Source: Dietzia timorensis
GTDB lineage: Bacteria; Actinomycetota; Actinomycetes; Mycobacteriales; Mycobacteriaceae
Direction of reading: 5' to 3'
NCBI RefSeq assembly: GCF_020742175.1
Contig: NZ_DYXM01000127.1
Span: forward strand, 1 to 33,652
DNA: 33,652 bases
Below, one piece after another: positions 22,926 through 31,356 of the stretch. Position 1 is the stretch's first letter; every line of letters begins with the position of its first letter. A program made the position numbers and the translations under genes. The notes under the pieces were generated by a model. It saw only the letters and a list, made by a program, of their open reading frames with translations, did no database searches and was not told the DNA's origin.

Positions 22926-23789
22926 GTGACTACCGCAGTTCCCACCGCCTCGGGCTCAGGCAACGCCGCCACCGCCAAGTTCCGTACCAATGAGGTCACC
23001 GCGGACACCTCGACCGACCGTGCCGCGGCGATCTACAAGGACGTGCTCGGCAAGCTCAGCGAGGTCATCTACGAACACGAGGTCACCTACGACGAATACC
23101 GCGTGCTCAAGCAGTGGCTCATCGCCCTCGGCGAGGGAGGCGAATGGCCGCTATGGCTCGACGTGTTCCTCGAGCACTTCATCGAGGACTCCAACAGCCG
23201 AATCTTCGACGGGACCAAGGGCTCCATCGAGGGCCCGTACTACGTGCCGGATGCGCCGAATCTCGGTTCCGACGCCGCGCTTCCCATGCGCGACGACGAG
23301 GACGGTACAGCACTGATCTTCCAAGGCCAGGTTCGCGACCTCGACGGCTCGCCGATCGAGAACGCCTCGGTGGAAATCTGGCACGCCGACTCCGCCGGCT
23401 ACTACTCGCAATTCGACGACGGACTCGGCATCCCCGAGTGGAACCTTCGTGGCACCTTCTCCACCGATGCCGACGGCAATTTCAAGATCCACACGATGCA
23501 GCCCGCGCCGTACCAAATCCCGCACGACGGCCCCACCGGCGCCTTCGTCCGGTCCTATGGCGGACACCCCTGGCGCCCGGCGCACCTGCACCTCAAGGTC
23601 ACCGCACCCGGCAAGCGCCTGATCACTACGCAGCTGTACTTCCAGGGCGGCGACTACGTCGACGATGACGTCGCCGGCGCAGTCAAGCCCGACCTGATCC
23701 TCGACCCGCAGCCCGGCGCAGACGGCGTGAATGTCGTCAATTACGACTTCGTGCTCGACCCCGAAAGCGAAGGCCGCTTCGTCGCCTGA
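22926..23789 (+). CDS. catA: Catechol 1,2-dioxygenase
   Basis: A 287-residue intradiol dioxygenase that opens catechol to cis,cis-muconate. The ferric iron ligands are at the family spacing: Y160 (GYYSQFD), Y196 (APYQIP), H220 and H222 (RPAHLHL). The N-terminal helical domain is at 30-100, followed by IEGPYYVPDAP. GTG 22926 is preceded by GAGGAG at 6 bases. First gene of catABC, divergent from benA. A 115-base gap separates it from catB. Confidence 0.96.
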   Translation: MTTAVPTASGSGNAATAKFRTNEVTADTSTDRAAAIYKDVLGKLSEVIYEHEVTYDEYRVLKQWLIALGEGGEWPLWLDVFLEHFIEDSNSRIFDGTKGSIEGPYYVPDAPNLGSDAALPMRDDEDGTALIFQGQVRDLDGSPIENASVEIWHADSAGYYSQFDDGLGIPEWNLRGTFSTDADGNFKIHTMQPAPYQIPHDGPTGAFVRSYGGHPWRPAHLHLKVTAPGKRLITTQLYFQGGDYVDDDVAGAVKPDLILDPQPGADGVNVVNYDFVLDPESEGRFVA

Positions 23790-23904
23790 TGCCAGCTTCG
23801 AGCCCGGTGCCGCAGTCGATACAACGGCGCCGGGCCCGACGCGTGTGAGGCGAAATTCCCTATAAACCCGCATGTAGCAGCCCCCGAAAGAAGGCCAGGC
23901 CACC

Positions 23905-25050
23905 GTGTCCGACATCCCGCCCAACGGCGGCGCACCGAAGATCGCCGCAGTCCGATCGACGATCCTCGACGTGCCGCTCATCCGGCCACACAAATTCGCC
24001 ACCACCACCGCCACCGCGCAGCCCATCCTCCTGGTCGAAGTGACCACCGAGGACGGGATCACCGGCTACGGCGAGGGAGTCACTCCGGGCGGACCGTGGT
24101 GGGGAGGGGAGTCCGTCGAGACGATGAAGGCGCTGGTCGACAAGTACCTCGCGCCCGTCGTCGTCGGCCAGACCCTCGATGAAATTCCGCGACTGGTCGA
24201 GGATTTCGACAAGTTCGTCGCCCGCGGCCGCTTCGCCAAGGCCGGGCTGGAGATCGCGATGTTCGACGCCTACGCGCGCAGCCTCGGCGTCCCAATGCAC
24301 GCGCTGCTCGGCGGCAAGGTCCGCGACTCCATCGACTGCACGTGGGCGCTCGGCGTCGCCCCGCTGGACGAGATGATCGGCGAGATCTCCGAAATCCTCG
24401 ACTCGGGCCGCCACCGCAGTTTCAAACTCAAGATGGGGTCGGGCGACCCGCGCACCGACACCGACCGCATCATCGCACTGTGCGAGCACATCGGTGACCG
24501 CGCCGGCCTGCGCATCGACGTCAACGCGCGGTGGGACAGGCTGACGGCGGTGCGCTACCTCCCCGCGCTGGCCGAGGCGGGCATCGAGCTGTTCGAGCAG
24601 CCCACGCCCACCGAGCAGCTCGGCGTGCTCGCCGAGCTCGCCCGGCTCACGAACGTGCCGATCATGGCCGACGAATCCGTGCAGTCCCCGCACGACGCCC
24701 TCGAGATCGTGCGCAGGGAGGCCGCCGGGGTCCTCGCCATCAAGACGACCAAGCTCGGCGGCTTGCTGCGCAGTAAGGAGACGGTCGCCGTCGCGCGCGC
24801 CGCAGGGCTCGCCTGTCACGCCGCGACCTCACTCGAGGGGCCGATCGGCACCGCGGCCTCGCTCCACCTCGCCTGCGCGGACCCGGGATTCACCTTCGGT
24901 TCGGAGCTTTTCGGACCGCTGCTGTTGGCGCACGAACTGCTCACCGAACCGATCACCTATGACGACGGGCGCGTGCACCTTCCCGAGGGGCCGGGGCTCG
25001 GCGTCGACCTGGACCCCGATGCCGTGAGCCGCTTCCGCCGCGCCGACTGA
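23905..25050 (+). CDS. catB: Muconate cycloisomerase
   Basis: A 381-residue enolase-superfamily enzyme turning cis,cis-muconate into muconolactone. Visible catalytic and metal residues are K174 and K176 (FKLKMG), D205 (DVNARWD), E231 (EQPTP), D256 (ADES) and K280 (KTTKLGG). The N-terminal PLIRPHKFATTT capping segment, which contacts the substrate, is typical of the muconate group. The GTG start has GAAGG about 13 bases upstream. It lies between catA and catC. A chloromuconate enzyme is possible but no chlorocatechol genes are nearby. Confidence 0.94.
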   Translation: MSDIPPNGGAPKIAAVRSTILDVPLIRPHKFATTTATAQPILLVEVTTEDGITGYGEGVTPGGPWWGGESVETMKALVDKYLAPVVVGQTLDEIPRLVEDFDKFVARGRFAKAGLEIAMFDAYARSLGVPMHALLGGKVRDSIDCTWALGVAPLDEMIGEISEILDSGRHRSFKLKMGSGDPRTDTDRIIALCEHIGDRAGLRIDVNARWDRLTAVRYLPALAEAGIELFEQPTPTEQLGVLAELARLTNVPIMADESVQSPHDALEIVRREAAGVLAIKTTKLGGLLRSKETVAVARAAGLACHAATSLEGPIGTAASLHLACADPGFTFGSELFGPLLLAHELLTEPITYDDGRVHLPEGPGLGVDLDPDAVSRFRRAD

Positions 25051-25103
25051 GCACCTCCGACGTCATACTCGGAGCACATACGACACGAAAGAAGGAACGA
25101 ACG

Positions 25104-25385
25104 ATGGCACTGTTCCACGTCCGCATGGACGTCCACATCCCCGCCGACCTCGACGCGCAGGTGCGGGCGGACACCGTCGCCCGCGAGAAGGCCTATTCCC
25201 AGCAGCTGCAGCGCGAGGGCAAATGGCCCGAGATCTGGCGGATCGCCGGCAAGTATTCGAACATCTCGATCTTCGACGTCGAGTCCGCGGACGAGCTCAA
25301 CGAGCTGCTGTTCGCGCTCCCGCTGTTTCCCTACATGGACATAGAGGTCACCGCGCTCGCGAAGCATGGCTCGGACATCAAATAG
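25104..25385 (+). CDS. catC: Muconolactone delta-isomerase
   Basis: A 93-residue protein of the usual length for CatC. Motifs are MALFHVRMDVHIP at the start, EKAYSQQLQREGKWPEIWRI in the middle and LFPYMDIEVTALAKH at the end. It isomerises muconolactone to 3-oxoadipate enol-lactone, the substrate of PcaD. GAAGGA lies 8-13 bases before the ATG. It is the last gene of catABC, 53 bases after catB. Confidence 0.96.
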   Translation: MALFHVRMDVHIPADLDAQVRADTVAREKAYSQQLQREGKWPEIWRIAGKYSNISIFDVESADELNELLFALPLFPYMDIEVTALAKHGSDIK

Positions 25386-25447
25386 CGCTGCAGGATAGCG
25401 ACGCCGCTCGGCCTCGATGCGACTTAGAGCAGCGGGCACTTGGCCAT

Positions 25448-25460
25448 TAGACTGGTCCAG
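25448..25460 (+). promoter_or_regulatory. Candidate leaderless promoter of valS
   Basis: TAGACT followed by exactly 7 bases (GGTCCAG) and then the GTG start of valS. TANNNT-N7-RTG is the known arrangement of leaderless mRNAs in actinobacteria. No purine-rich ribosome binding site is present. Confidence 0.5.
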
Positions 25461-28127
25461 GTGACTACCGAGCAGCCGAACGCAGCGAATCCAGCGCAGT
25501 CCTTGCCCAAATCGTGGAATCCCGCGGACCACGAAGACTCGATCTACTCGCGCTGGGTAGAGGCGGGCTACTTCGAGGCGGACGCCTCGAGCGAGAAGCC
25601 TCCGTACTCGATCGTCTTGCCCCCGCCGAACGTCACGGGTTCGCTCCACATGGGTCACGCCCTCGACCACACGCTTATGGATGCGCTGTCGCGCCGCAAG
25701 CGGATGCAGGGCTATGAGGTGCTGTGGTTGCCGGGCATGGACCACGCCGGCATCGCCACCCAGACGCTGGTGGAGAAGAAGCTCAACGCCGAGGGCACCT
25801 CGCGGCACGAGATCGGCCGCGAGGCGTTCATCGAGAAGGTGTGGGAGTGGAAGGCGAACTCCGGCGGCACGATCGGTTCGCAGATGCGCCGCATCGGTGA
25901 CGGCGTCGACTGGTCCCGCGAGCGGTTCACGCTCGACGAGGGGCTCTCGCGCGCGGTGCAGACGATCTTCAAGGAGCTGTACGACCAGGGCCTCATCTAT
26001 CGCGCCGAGCGCCTGGTCAACTGGTCGCCGGTGCTCGGCACCGCGATCTCGGACATCGAGGTCAAGTACTCCGATGTCGACGGCGAGCTGGTGACGTTCC
26101 GTTACGGCTCCGTCGACGGTTCCGGCCCGTATATCGACGTCGCGACCACTCGTCTGGAGACGATGCTCGGCGATACCGCCATCGCGGTCGCGCCGGGGGA
26201 CGAGCGCTATGCCCACCTCGTCGGGCAGACGCTGCCGCACCCGATCCGTGAGGACTGGTCCGTGGTTGTCGTGGCCGACGAGTACGTCGATCCCGAGTTC
26301 GGTTCGGGCGCCGTGAAGATCACCCCGGCCCACGATCCGAACGACTTCGAGGTCGCCCAGCGCCACGACCTGCCCATGCCGACGATCATGGACGCGGCCG
26401 CGCGGATCGAGGGCACCGGCACCAAGTTCGACGGGCTCGATCGGTACGAGGCGCGCTCGGCGATCAACGCAGAGCTCGCGACGCAGGGCCGCATCATCGC
26501 CGAGAAGCGCCCCTATGTGCACTCTGTCGGCCATTCGGAGCGTTCCGGCGAGGCCATCGAGCCGCGCCTGTCGATGCAGTGGTGGGTCAAGGTCGCCGAC
26601 CTCGCGAAGATGGCGGGCGACGCCGTGCGCGACGGCGATACCGTGATTCACCCCGCCTCCCAGGAGCCGCGCTGGTTCGACTGGGTCGACAACATGCACG
26701 ACTGGACGATCTCGCGGCAGCTGTGGTGGGGGCATCGGATCCCGATCTGGTACGGCCCCGACGGCGACGTCGTGTGCGTCGGACCGGACGAGTCCGCGCC
26801 CGAGGGGTACGAGCAGGACCCCGACGTGCTGGACACGTGGTTCTCCTCGGGCCTGTGGCCGTTCTCGACGATGGGCTGGCCCGAGTCCACCACAGACCTC
26901 GAGCGCTTCTACCCGACCTCGGTGTTGGTCACCGGCTACGACATCCTGTTCTTCTGGGTCGCGCGGATGATGATGTTCGGCACGTTCGTCGGGCAGCGTC
27001 TTACCGGGGACAAGGCGGTCGGCGGTCCCGTGCCGTTCCGCGACGTGTTCCTCCACGGACTCGTCCGCGACGAGCACGGCCAAAAGATGAGCAAGTCCAA
27101 GGGCAACGGCATCGACCCGCTCGACTGGGTCGACCAGTACGGCGCGGACGCGCTGCGCTTCACCCTCGCCCGCGGTGCTGCACCCGGCGGCGACCTGTCC
27201 GTCGGCGACGACCATGCCCAGGCCTCGCGCAACTTCGCCACCAAGCTGTTCAATGCGACCAAGTTCGCGCTGATGAACGGGGCGAAGGTCGGCACCCTGC
27301 CCGAAACGGATTCGCTCAGTGACGCCGACCGCTGGATCCTTCACCGACTCGGCGAACTTCGCGTGGCGGTGGATGCCTCGCTGGACGCCTACGAGTTCTC
27401 GAAGGCCTGCGATGCGCTCTACCACTTCACTTGGGATGAGCTGTGCGACTGGTACCTCGAGCTCGCCAAGGTCCAGTTCGGCGATGAGCGCGCAGAGAAC
27501 ACCAAGGTCGTGCTCGGCCACGTGCTCGACACGGTTCTGCGCCTTCTCCACCCCTTCATCCCGTTCGTCACCGAGGTGCTGTGGACCACGCTGACCGGCG
27601 AGGAGTCGCTCGTCATCGCGGAGTGGCCGAGCTCCGAGCCGTTGGACGGTGCGGAGGAGTCCGTGCGCCGGATCGAGGACACGCAGAAGCTCATCACCGA
27701 GGTGCGCCGCTTCCGCAGTGACCAGGGACTCAAGCCGGGGCAGAAGGCGCCCGCGAAGTTCATCGGCCTCGAAGCCGTCGACGCCGACGCGACGCTCGCC
27801 GAAGTGCGAAATCTCGCGCGCCTCACCGAGCCGGACGACGGCTTCGCTGCCACGGCGTCGATCGAGGTGCGGCTCGCCAGGGGTACGGTGACGGTGGAGA
27901 TCGACATCTCCGACGCGATCGACGTCGCCGCGGAGCGTAAACGCCTGGAAAAGGATCTCGCCGGCGCACGCAAGGAGCTGGAGACGACCGGAGCGAAGCT
28001 CGGCAACGAGTCCTTCCTCGCCAAGGCCCCGGAGCACGTTGTCGACAAGATCCGCGGCCGCCAGGAGTTCGCGCGCGCCGAGGTCGAGCGCATCACCGCG
28101 CGACTGGAAGGTATGCCCCAGGCATGA
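25461..28127 (+). CDS. valS: Valyl-tRNA synthetase
   Basis: An 888-residue class I aminoacyl-tRNA synthetase charging tRNA-Val. The HIGH motif reads HMGH (63-66) after PPPNVTGSL and the KMSKS motif is at 542-546. The editing domain is between them (for example DTAIAVAPGDERYAHLVG). The anticodon-binding domain follows (CDWYLELAK), and a C-terminal coiled coil of about 70 residues closes the protein (ERKRLEKDLAGARKELETTGAKL). GTG 25461 gives the normal N-terminus. The TTG at 25440 would include the -10 element. The stop overlaps folC by four bases. A long open frame on the opposite strand is a shadow of this gene. Confidence 0.97.
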   Translation: MTTEQPNAANPAQSLPKSWNPADHEDSIYSRWVEAGYFEADASSEKPPYSIVLPPPNVTGSLHMGHALDHTLMDALSRRKRMQGYEVLWLPGMDHAGIATQTLVEKKLNAEGTSRHEIGREAFIEKVWEWKANSGGTIGSQMRRIGDGVDWSRERFTLDEGLSRAVQTIFKELYDQGLIYRAERLVNWSPVLGTAISDIEVKYSDVDGELVTFRYGSVDGSGPYIDVATTRLETMLGDTAIAVAPGDERYAHLVGQTLPHPIREDWSVVVVADEYVDPEFGSGAVKITPAHDPNDFEVAQRHDLPMPTIMDAAARIEGTGTKFDGLDRYEARSAINAELATQGRIIAEKRPYVHSVGHSERSGEAIEPRLSMQWWVKVADLAKMAGDAVRDGDTVIHPASQEPRWFDWVDNMHDWTISRQLWWGHRIPIWYGPDGDVVCVGPDESAPEGYEQDPDVLDTWFSSGLWPFSTMGWPESTTDLERFYPTSVLVTGYDILFFWVARMMMFGTFVGQRLTGDKAVGGPVPFRDVFLHGLVRDEHGQKMSKSKGNGIDPLDWVDQYGADALRFTLARGAAPGGDLSVGDDHAQASRNFATKLFNATKFALMNGAKVGTLPETDSLSDADRWILHRLGELRVAVDASLDAYEFSKACDALYHFTWDELCDWYLELAKVQFGDERAENTKVVLGHVLDTVLRLLHPFIPFVTEVLWTTLTGEESLVIAEWPSSEPLDGAEESVRRIEDTQKLITEVRRFRSDQGLKPGQKAPAKFIGLEAVDADATLAEVRNLARLTEPDDGFAATASIEVRLARGTVTVEIDISDAIDVAAERKRLEKDLAGARKELETTGAKLGNESFLAKAPEHVVDKIRGRQEFARAEVERITARLEGMPQA

Positions 28128-29938
28128 GCGACGACGACACCGGCCGGAGCGACTCGGGGGACGACGACCCGGGCGCAGGCGACATGGGCTTCGACGAGTA
28201 CGGCTACGGCGGCGACTCGGGCGGCGGCCGCCGTTGGCTCCCGCCCCACGATCCCAACGTCGGCTGGGACGACCTCACCGACGAGGACCTCGCGGACATG
28301 GTCGACGAGCGCTCAGCGGAGACCAACCTCGTTCCTCTCGGCGGGCCCCTCGACGACGAGGCAGCGCGCGATGGCCTCTACGCCGACGATCTGGCCGAGG
28401 AAGAGGCGCTCCAGGAGGCCGAGAAATACCGCGAGGGGATAGACCCCGACGAGGAAGCGCTCGGCATTCCCGGCGGCACGCCGTCACCGGAAGCCGTCGC
28501 ACTGGGCGTCGACGACCGCGACCCCGGCAGCGCAGCGGGTGCGGCGGCGCTCGAAGCCGTCGAGGCGGTACTCGCGACGCGCTGGCCCGAGTCGAAGCTC
28601 GATCCCTCGCTCGACCGCATCGAGCGGCTGCTCGATGTCCTCGGCGGGCCACAGCTGGCATACCAAGTCGTCCACATCGCCGGAACCAACGGCAAAACCT
28701 CTGTCGCCCGCATGGTCGATTCTCTTCTGCGTGCGCTCCACCAGCGCACCGGACGCACGACCAGCCCGCACCTGCAGTCGGTGACCGAGCGGATCGCCGT
28801 AGACGGCGAACCCGTCAGCCCGGGAACGTTCGCCGCGGCCTACCGCGAGATCGAGCCGATGGTCGAGATGGTCGACCAGTGGTCGCTCGAGCGCGGCGGA
28901 CCGAAAATGAGCTATTTCGAGGTGCTCACCGCGCTGTCGTTCTCCGTTTTCGCCGATGCTCCGGTGGACGCGGCCGTTGTCGAGACGGGGATGGGAGGCA
29001 CCTGGGATGCGACGAACCTCGTGCAACCCGCGGTGTCCGTCGTCACACCAATCGGTATCGACCACACGGACTACCTCGGCGACACGCTGGAGGAGATCGC
29101 GGGGGAGAAGGCCGGGATCATCAAGGGGCCGCAGGTCGACGCGACCGCCGACCTGCTCAACCCGAACGAATCCGTCGCCGTGCTGGCAAAGCAGGATCCC
29201 GAGGCCGAGGCGGTGCTGCTCGCGCGTGCTCAGGAGGTGGGCGCCGTGGTGGCGCGCGCCGGGCGCGAATTCGACGTGAGCTCACGCTCGGTGGCCGTCG
29301 GCGGTCAGATGGTCTCGCTGCGCGGACTCGGCGGTGAATACGAGGACATATTCCTGCCTTTGTTCGGCGAGCACCAGGCGGATAACGCCGCGCTCGCACT
29401 CGCATCCGTAGAGGCGTTCTTCGGTGCCGGCGCTGGACGCCAGCTCGACATCGAGCGCGTGCGCGCCGGTTTCGCCGCCGTCGAATCGCCCGGTCGGCTG
29501 GAGCGGATCTCGCAGTCGCCGTCGATCTTCATCGACGCCGCGCACAACGCGCACGGCGGCCGGGCACTCGCGAACTCGCTGCGTGAGGAGTTCGACTTCC
29601 AGCGGCTCATCGCCGTGGTCGGCATGCTGCAGGGCAAGGACGCGCGCGGCTTCCTCCGAGAGATCGAGCCACTCGTGTCCGACATCGTGGTCACCGAGAC
29701 CACCTCTCCGCGCGCGATCCCCGTGGATGAGCTCGCCCTGCTCGCCGAGGAGATCTTCGGTCCGGACCGTGTGAGCAGCGGGGATACTCTCACCGAAGCC
29801 GTGGACCTCGCGATCGACCTGATCGGCATGTCGAACCCCACGGACGACGACGAGGTCGGAGGCGAGGGAATCATCGTCACCGGCTCGGTCGTGACGGCCG
29901 GGGCGGCGCGCGCCGCGATGGGAAAGGATCCGCGATGA
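28124..29938 (+). CDS. folC: Folylpolyglutamate/dihydrofolate synthase with long acidic N-terminal extension
   Basis: A 604-residue protein. FolC adds glutamate to folates. The ATP-binding motif HIAGTNGKTS is at 184-193, with TSPHL at 213-217, ETGMGGTWDATN, GIDHTDYLG, GEKAGIIK and the C-terminal DAAHNAHGG. The synthetase core begins at about residue 140. The first 140 residues are acidic and low in complexity (D/E/G rich), an unusual addition: family members are normally about 430-490 residues. The start is supported by the ATGA overlap with valS and by codon use that continues unchanged. The downstream DUF4233 gene overlaps by another ATGA, so the three form one operon. Confidence 0.93.
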   Translation: MSDDDTGRSDSGDDDPGAGDMGFDEYGYGGDSGGGRRWLPPHDPNVGWDDLTDEDLADMVDERSAETNLVPLGGPLDDEAARDGLYADDLAEEEALQEAEKYREGIDPDEEALGIPGGTPSPEAVALGVDDRDPGSAAGAAALEAVEAVLATRWPESKLDPSLDRIERLLDVLGGPQLAYQVVHIAGTNGKTSVARMVDSLLRALHQRTGRTTSPHLQSVTERIAVDGEPVSPGTFAAAYREIEPMVEMVDQWSLERGGPKMSYFEVLTALSFSVFADAPVDAAVVETGMGGTWDATNLVQPAVSVVTPIGIDHTDYLGDTLEEIAGEKAGIIKGPQVDATADLLNPNESVAVLAKQDPEAEAVLLARAQEVGAVVARAGREFDVSSRSVAVGGQMVSLRGLGGEYEDIFLPLFGEHQADNAALALASVEAFFGAGAGRQLDIERVRAGFAAVESPGRLERISQSPSIFIDAAHNAHGGRALANSLREEFDFQRLIAVVGMLQGKDARGFLREIEPLVSDIVVTETTSPRAIPVDELALLAEEIFGPDRVSSGDTLTEAVDLAIDLIGMSNPTDDDEVGGEGIIVTGSVVTAGAARAAMGKDPR

Positions 29939-30354
29939 GCTCGAATGCGAACAGCGCCAATCCGCGAGGCGTGGGGCACGAACCGACCACCGACCCGTGG
30001 AAGGGATTTCGCGGCGTGTGCTCGGGAACGTTGGTCCTCGAGGCGATCATCGTGCTCCTCGTGCTCACCGTCGTCGCCCGCGTCGACGGCGGCGCGCACA
30101 TGGCGTGGTGGAAGACCGTCTACATCCTCGTGGTCGCCGGCGGCATGATCTTCGCCTGTGCGCAGCAGAAGAAGCCGTGGGCGATCCCGCTCAACCTCGG
30201 CCTGGCGATGGCGGTGGTGATTGGATTCTTCGTGCACTACACGATGACCATCGTCGGGGTGATCTTCCTGCTCGTATGGCTCTATCTGCTGTTCCTGCGT
30301 AGCCAACTTCGTCAACGGATCGCCGGGGGATACCTGGCCAGCCAGCACGACTGA
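29935..30354 (+). CDS. DUF4233 membrane protein
   Basis: A 139-residue protein with four hydrophobic segments (about 28-50, 60-76, 84-100 and 103-120). DUF4233 members are known immediately downstream of folC in actinobacteria, for example in Mycobacterium, and have no assigned role. The start overlaps the folC stop by four bases. A clear terminator follows. Confidence 0.85.
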   Translation: MSSNANSANPRGVGHEPTTDPWKGFRGVCSGTLVLEAIIVLLVLTVVARVDGGAHMAWWKTVYILVVAGGMIFACAQQKKPWAIPLNLGLAMAVVIGFFVHYTMTIVGVIFLLVWLYLLFLRSQLRQRIAGGYLASQHD

Positions 30355-30362
30355 CACGAAAG

Positions 30363-30395
30363 AGCCGGCGCACCGCCAGGGTGCGCCGGCTTTTT
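30363..30395. terminator. Terminator after the valS-folC-DUF4233 operon
   Basis: Perfect 12-bp repeat AGCCGGCGCACC / GGTGCGCCGGCT with a 5-base loop, followed by TTTTAC on the plus strand. It sits between convergent genes and probably also stops the minus-strand GNAT transcript. Confidence 0.85.
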
Positions 30396-30407
30396 ACTTC
30401 TCGAGAT

Positions 30408-30767
30408 TTATGCGCGGCGGGCGGCGTCGATATCGGCCTGCGTCGGATTGCGCGTGCTACCGCCCTCGGCGGCGTAGGCATCGCCGTTCTTGTCGAGGAA
30501 CCCCTTGACCATCGGGCACACGGGAACGACGGTGACGTTGTCGCGGAGTGAGGCCTGGAGAGCCTCGTTGACGAGCGCGGTGCCCAGCCCGCGTCCGCCG
30601 AATTCGGAGTCGACGACGGTGTGATAGAAGATCCGCTCGCCGTCGGACTCGATGTAGTGGGCCTTGCCCGCGATCGTGTCCTCGGCAACGAGGCGAATCT
30701 CGAAAGCCTTTTCCTCGACGTTGTGCTCTACGGCGATTTCCGCACCGGTCTTATCGGTGATGGCCAT
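30408..30767 (-). CDS. Small GNAT-like N-acetyltransferase (YjdJ/NATD1 type)
   Basis: A 119-residue protein of the short GNAT group (GNAT_acetyltr_2-like). The acetyl-CoA loop is GGRGLGTALV and the flanking strand reads HYIESDGERIFYHTVVDSEF. The C-terminal PVCPMVKGFLDKNGD is the family end. AAAGGA lies about 8 bases before ATG 30767. The substrate is unknown for this group. It is followed by the operon terminator on the opposite strand. Confidence 0.85.
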   Translation of the reverse strand: MAITDKTGAEIAVEHNVEEKAFEIRLVAEDTIAGKAHYIESDGERIFYHTVVDSEFGGRGLGTALVNEALQASLRDNVTVVPVCPMVKGFLDKNGDAYAAEGGSTRNPTQADIDAARRA

Positions 30768-30847
30768 GGTCGTATCCTTTCTTCGATTGCTATGGGTTCG
30801 AAGGTAACGTTCCTCCGCGAGCCATGTTGCCCGCGCAGGTCGGAGCA

Positions 30848-31342
30848 TTAGGTGGTGGCCGACTCCTCGGCGGCGTAGCTTCTCTCGGACGGCGGGTGCC
30901 CGCTCGCGATGGAGAGGCGGTTGAACGAGTTGATGAGAATAACCGACCACTCGATCGCGGAGATCTGCTCCGTGGACAGCACGTCGGCGGCGATCTCGGC
31001 CGCGAGGCCGCGGTCCGAGCTCTCCCCGAGGAGCGTGAGCGACTCGGCGAGGTGCAGGCCGGCCCGTTCGACGTCGGTGAAGAGGTCCTCGATCTCGCGC
31101 CACGCGGGCAGCAGGTCGATCTTTCGCGCCGGGACACCGGCCTCGCGCGCGGCGGGCGCGTGCGTACTCAGGCAACGGGCGCAGCCGTTGATCTGCGATA
31201 CCCGGGTGTTGAGGAGCTCGATGAGCGCATCGTCGAGTCCGGCAGCCTGCGCCGCCTTGCGGCTCTCCGCCGCGACCTTGACCATCGCCTTGTACGTCTC
31301 GGGGTGTGATTTGTCGAGGTACGGGCGCTTGGCTGAGTTCAT
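30848..31342 (-). CDS. Carboxymuconolactone decarboxylase / AhpD-like family protein
   Basis: A 164-residue protein with the AhpD-type motif C54-x2-C57-x3-H61 (NGCARCLSTH), so more likely a thiol peroxidase or redox protein than a decarboxylase. AhpD proteins reduce hydroperoxides using such a CxxC pair. TAGGAG lies 4-5 bases before ATG 31342. True PcaC (gamma-carboxymuconolactone decarboxylase) is a different branch and is not indicated by this motif. It is 14 bases downstream of the pirin gene on the same strand, perhaps co-transcribed. Confidence 0.85.
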   Translation of the reverse strand: MNSAKRPYLDKSHPETYKAMVKVAAESRKAAQAAGLDDALIELLNTRVSQINGCARCLSTHAPAAREAGVPARKIDLLPAWREIEDLFTDVERAGLHLAESLTLLGESSDRGLAAEIAADVLSTEQISAIEWSVILINSFNRLSIASGHPPSERSYAAEESATT

Positions 31343-31356
31343 TCGTTCTCCTATTC

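Noticed and set aside
24957..28037. A 1026-codon open frame on the minus strand opposite catB, catC and valS
   Set aside because: It is a GC-rich shadow: low-complexity V/L/R/G/D sequence, no family motif, and it covers three well-supported genes on the plus strand.
30848..31342. PcaC, the decarboxylase of the protocatechuate branch
   Set aside because: The protein has the AhpD-type CxxC-x3-H motif, lies outside the aromatic cluster, and no other protocatechuate genes are present.
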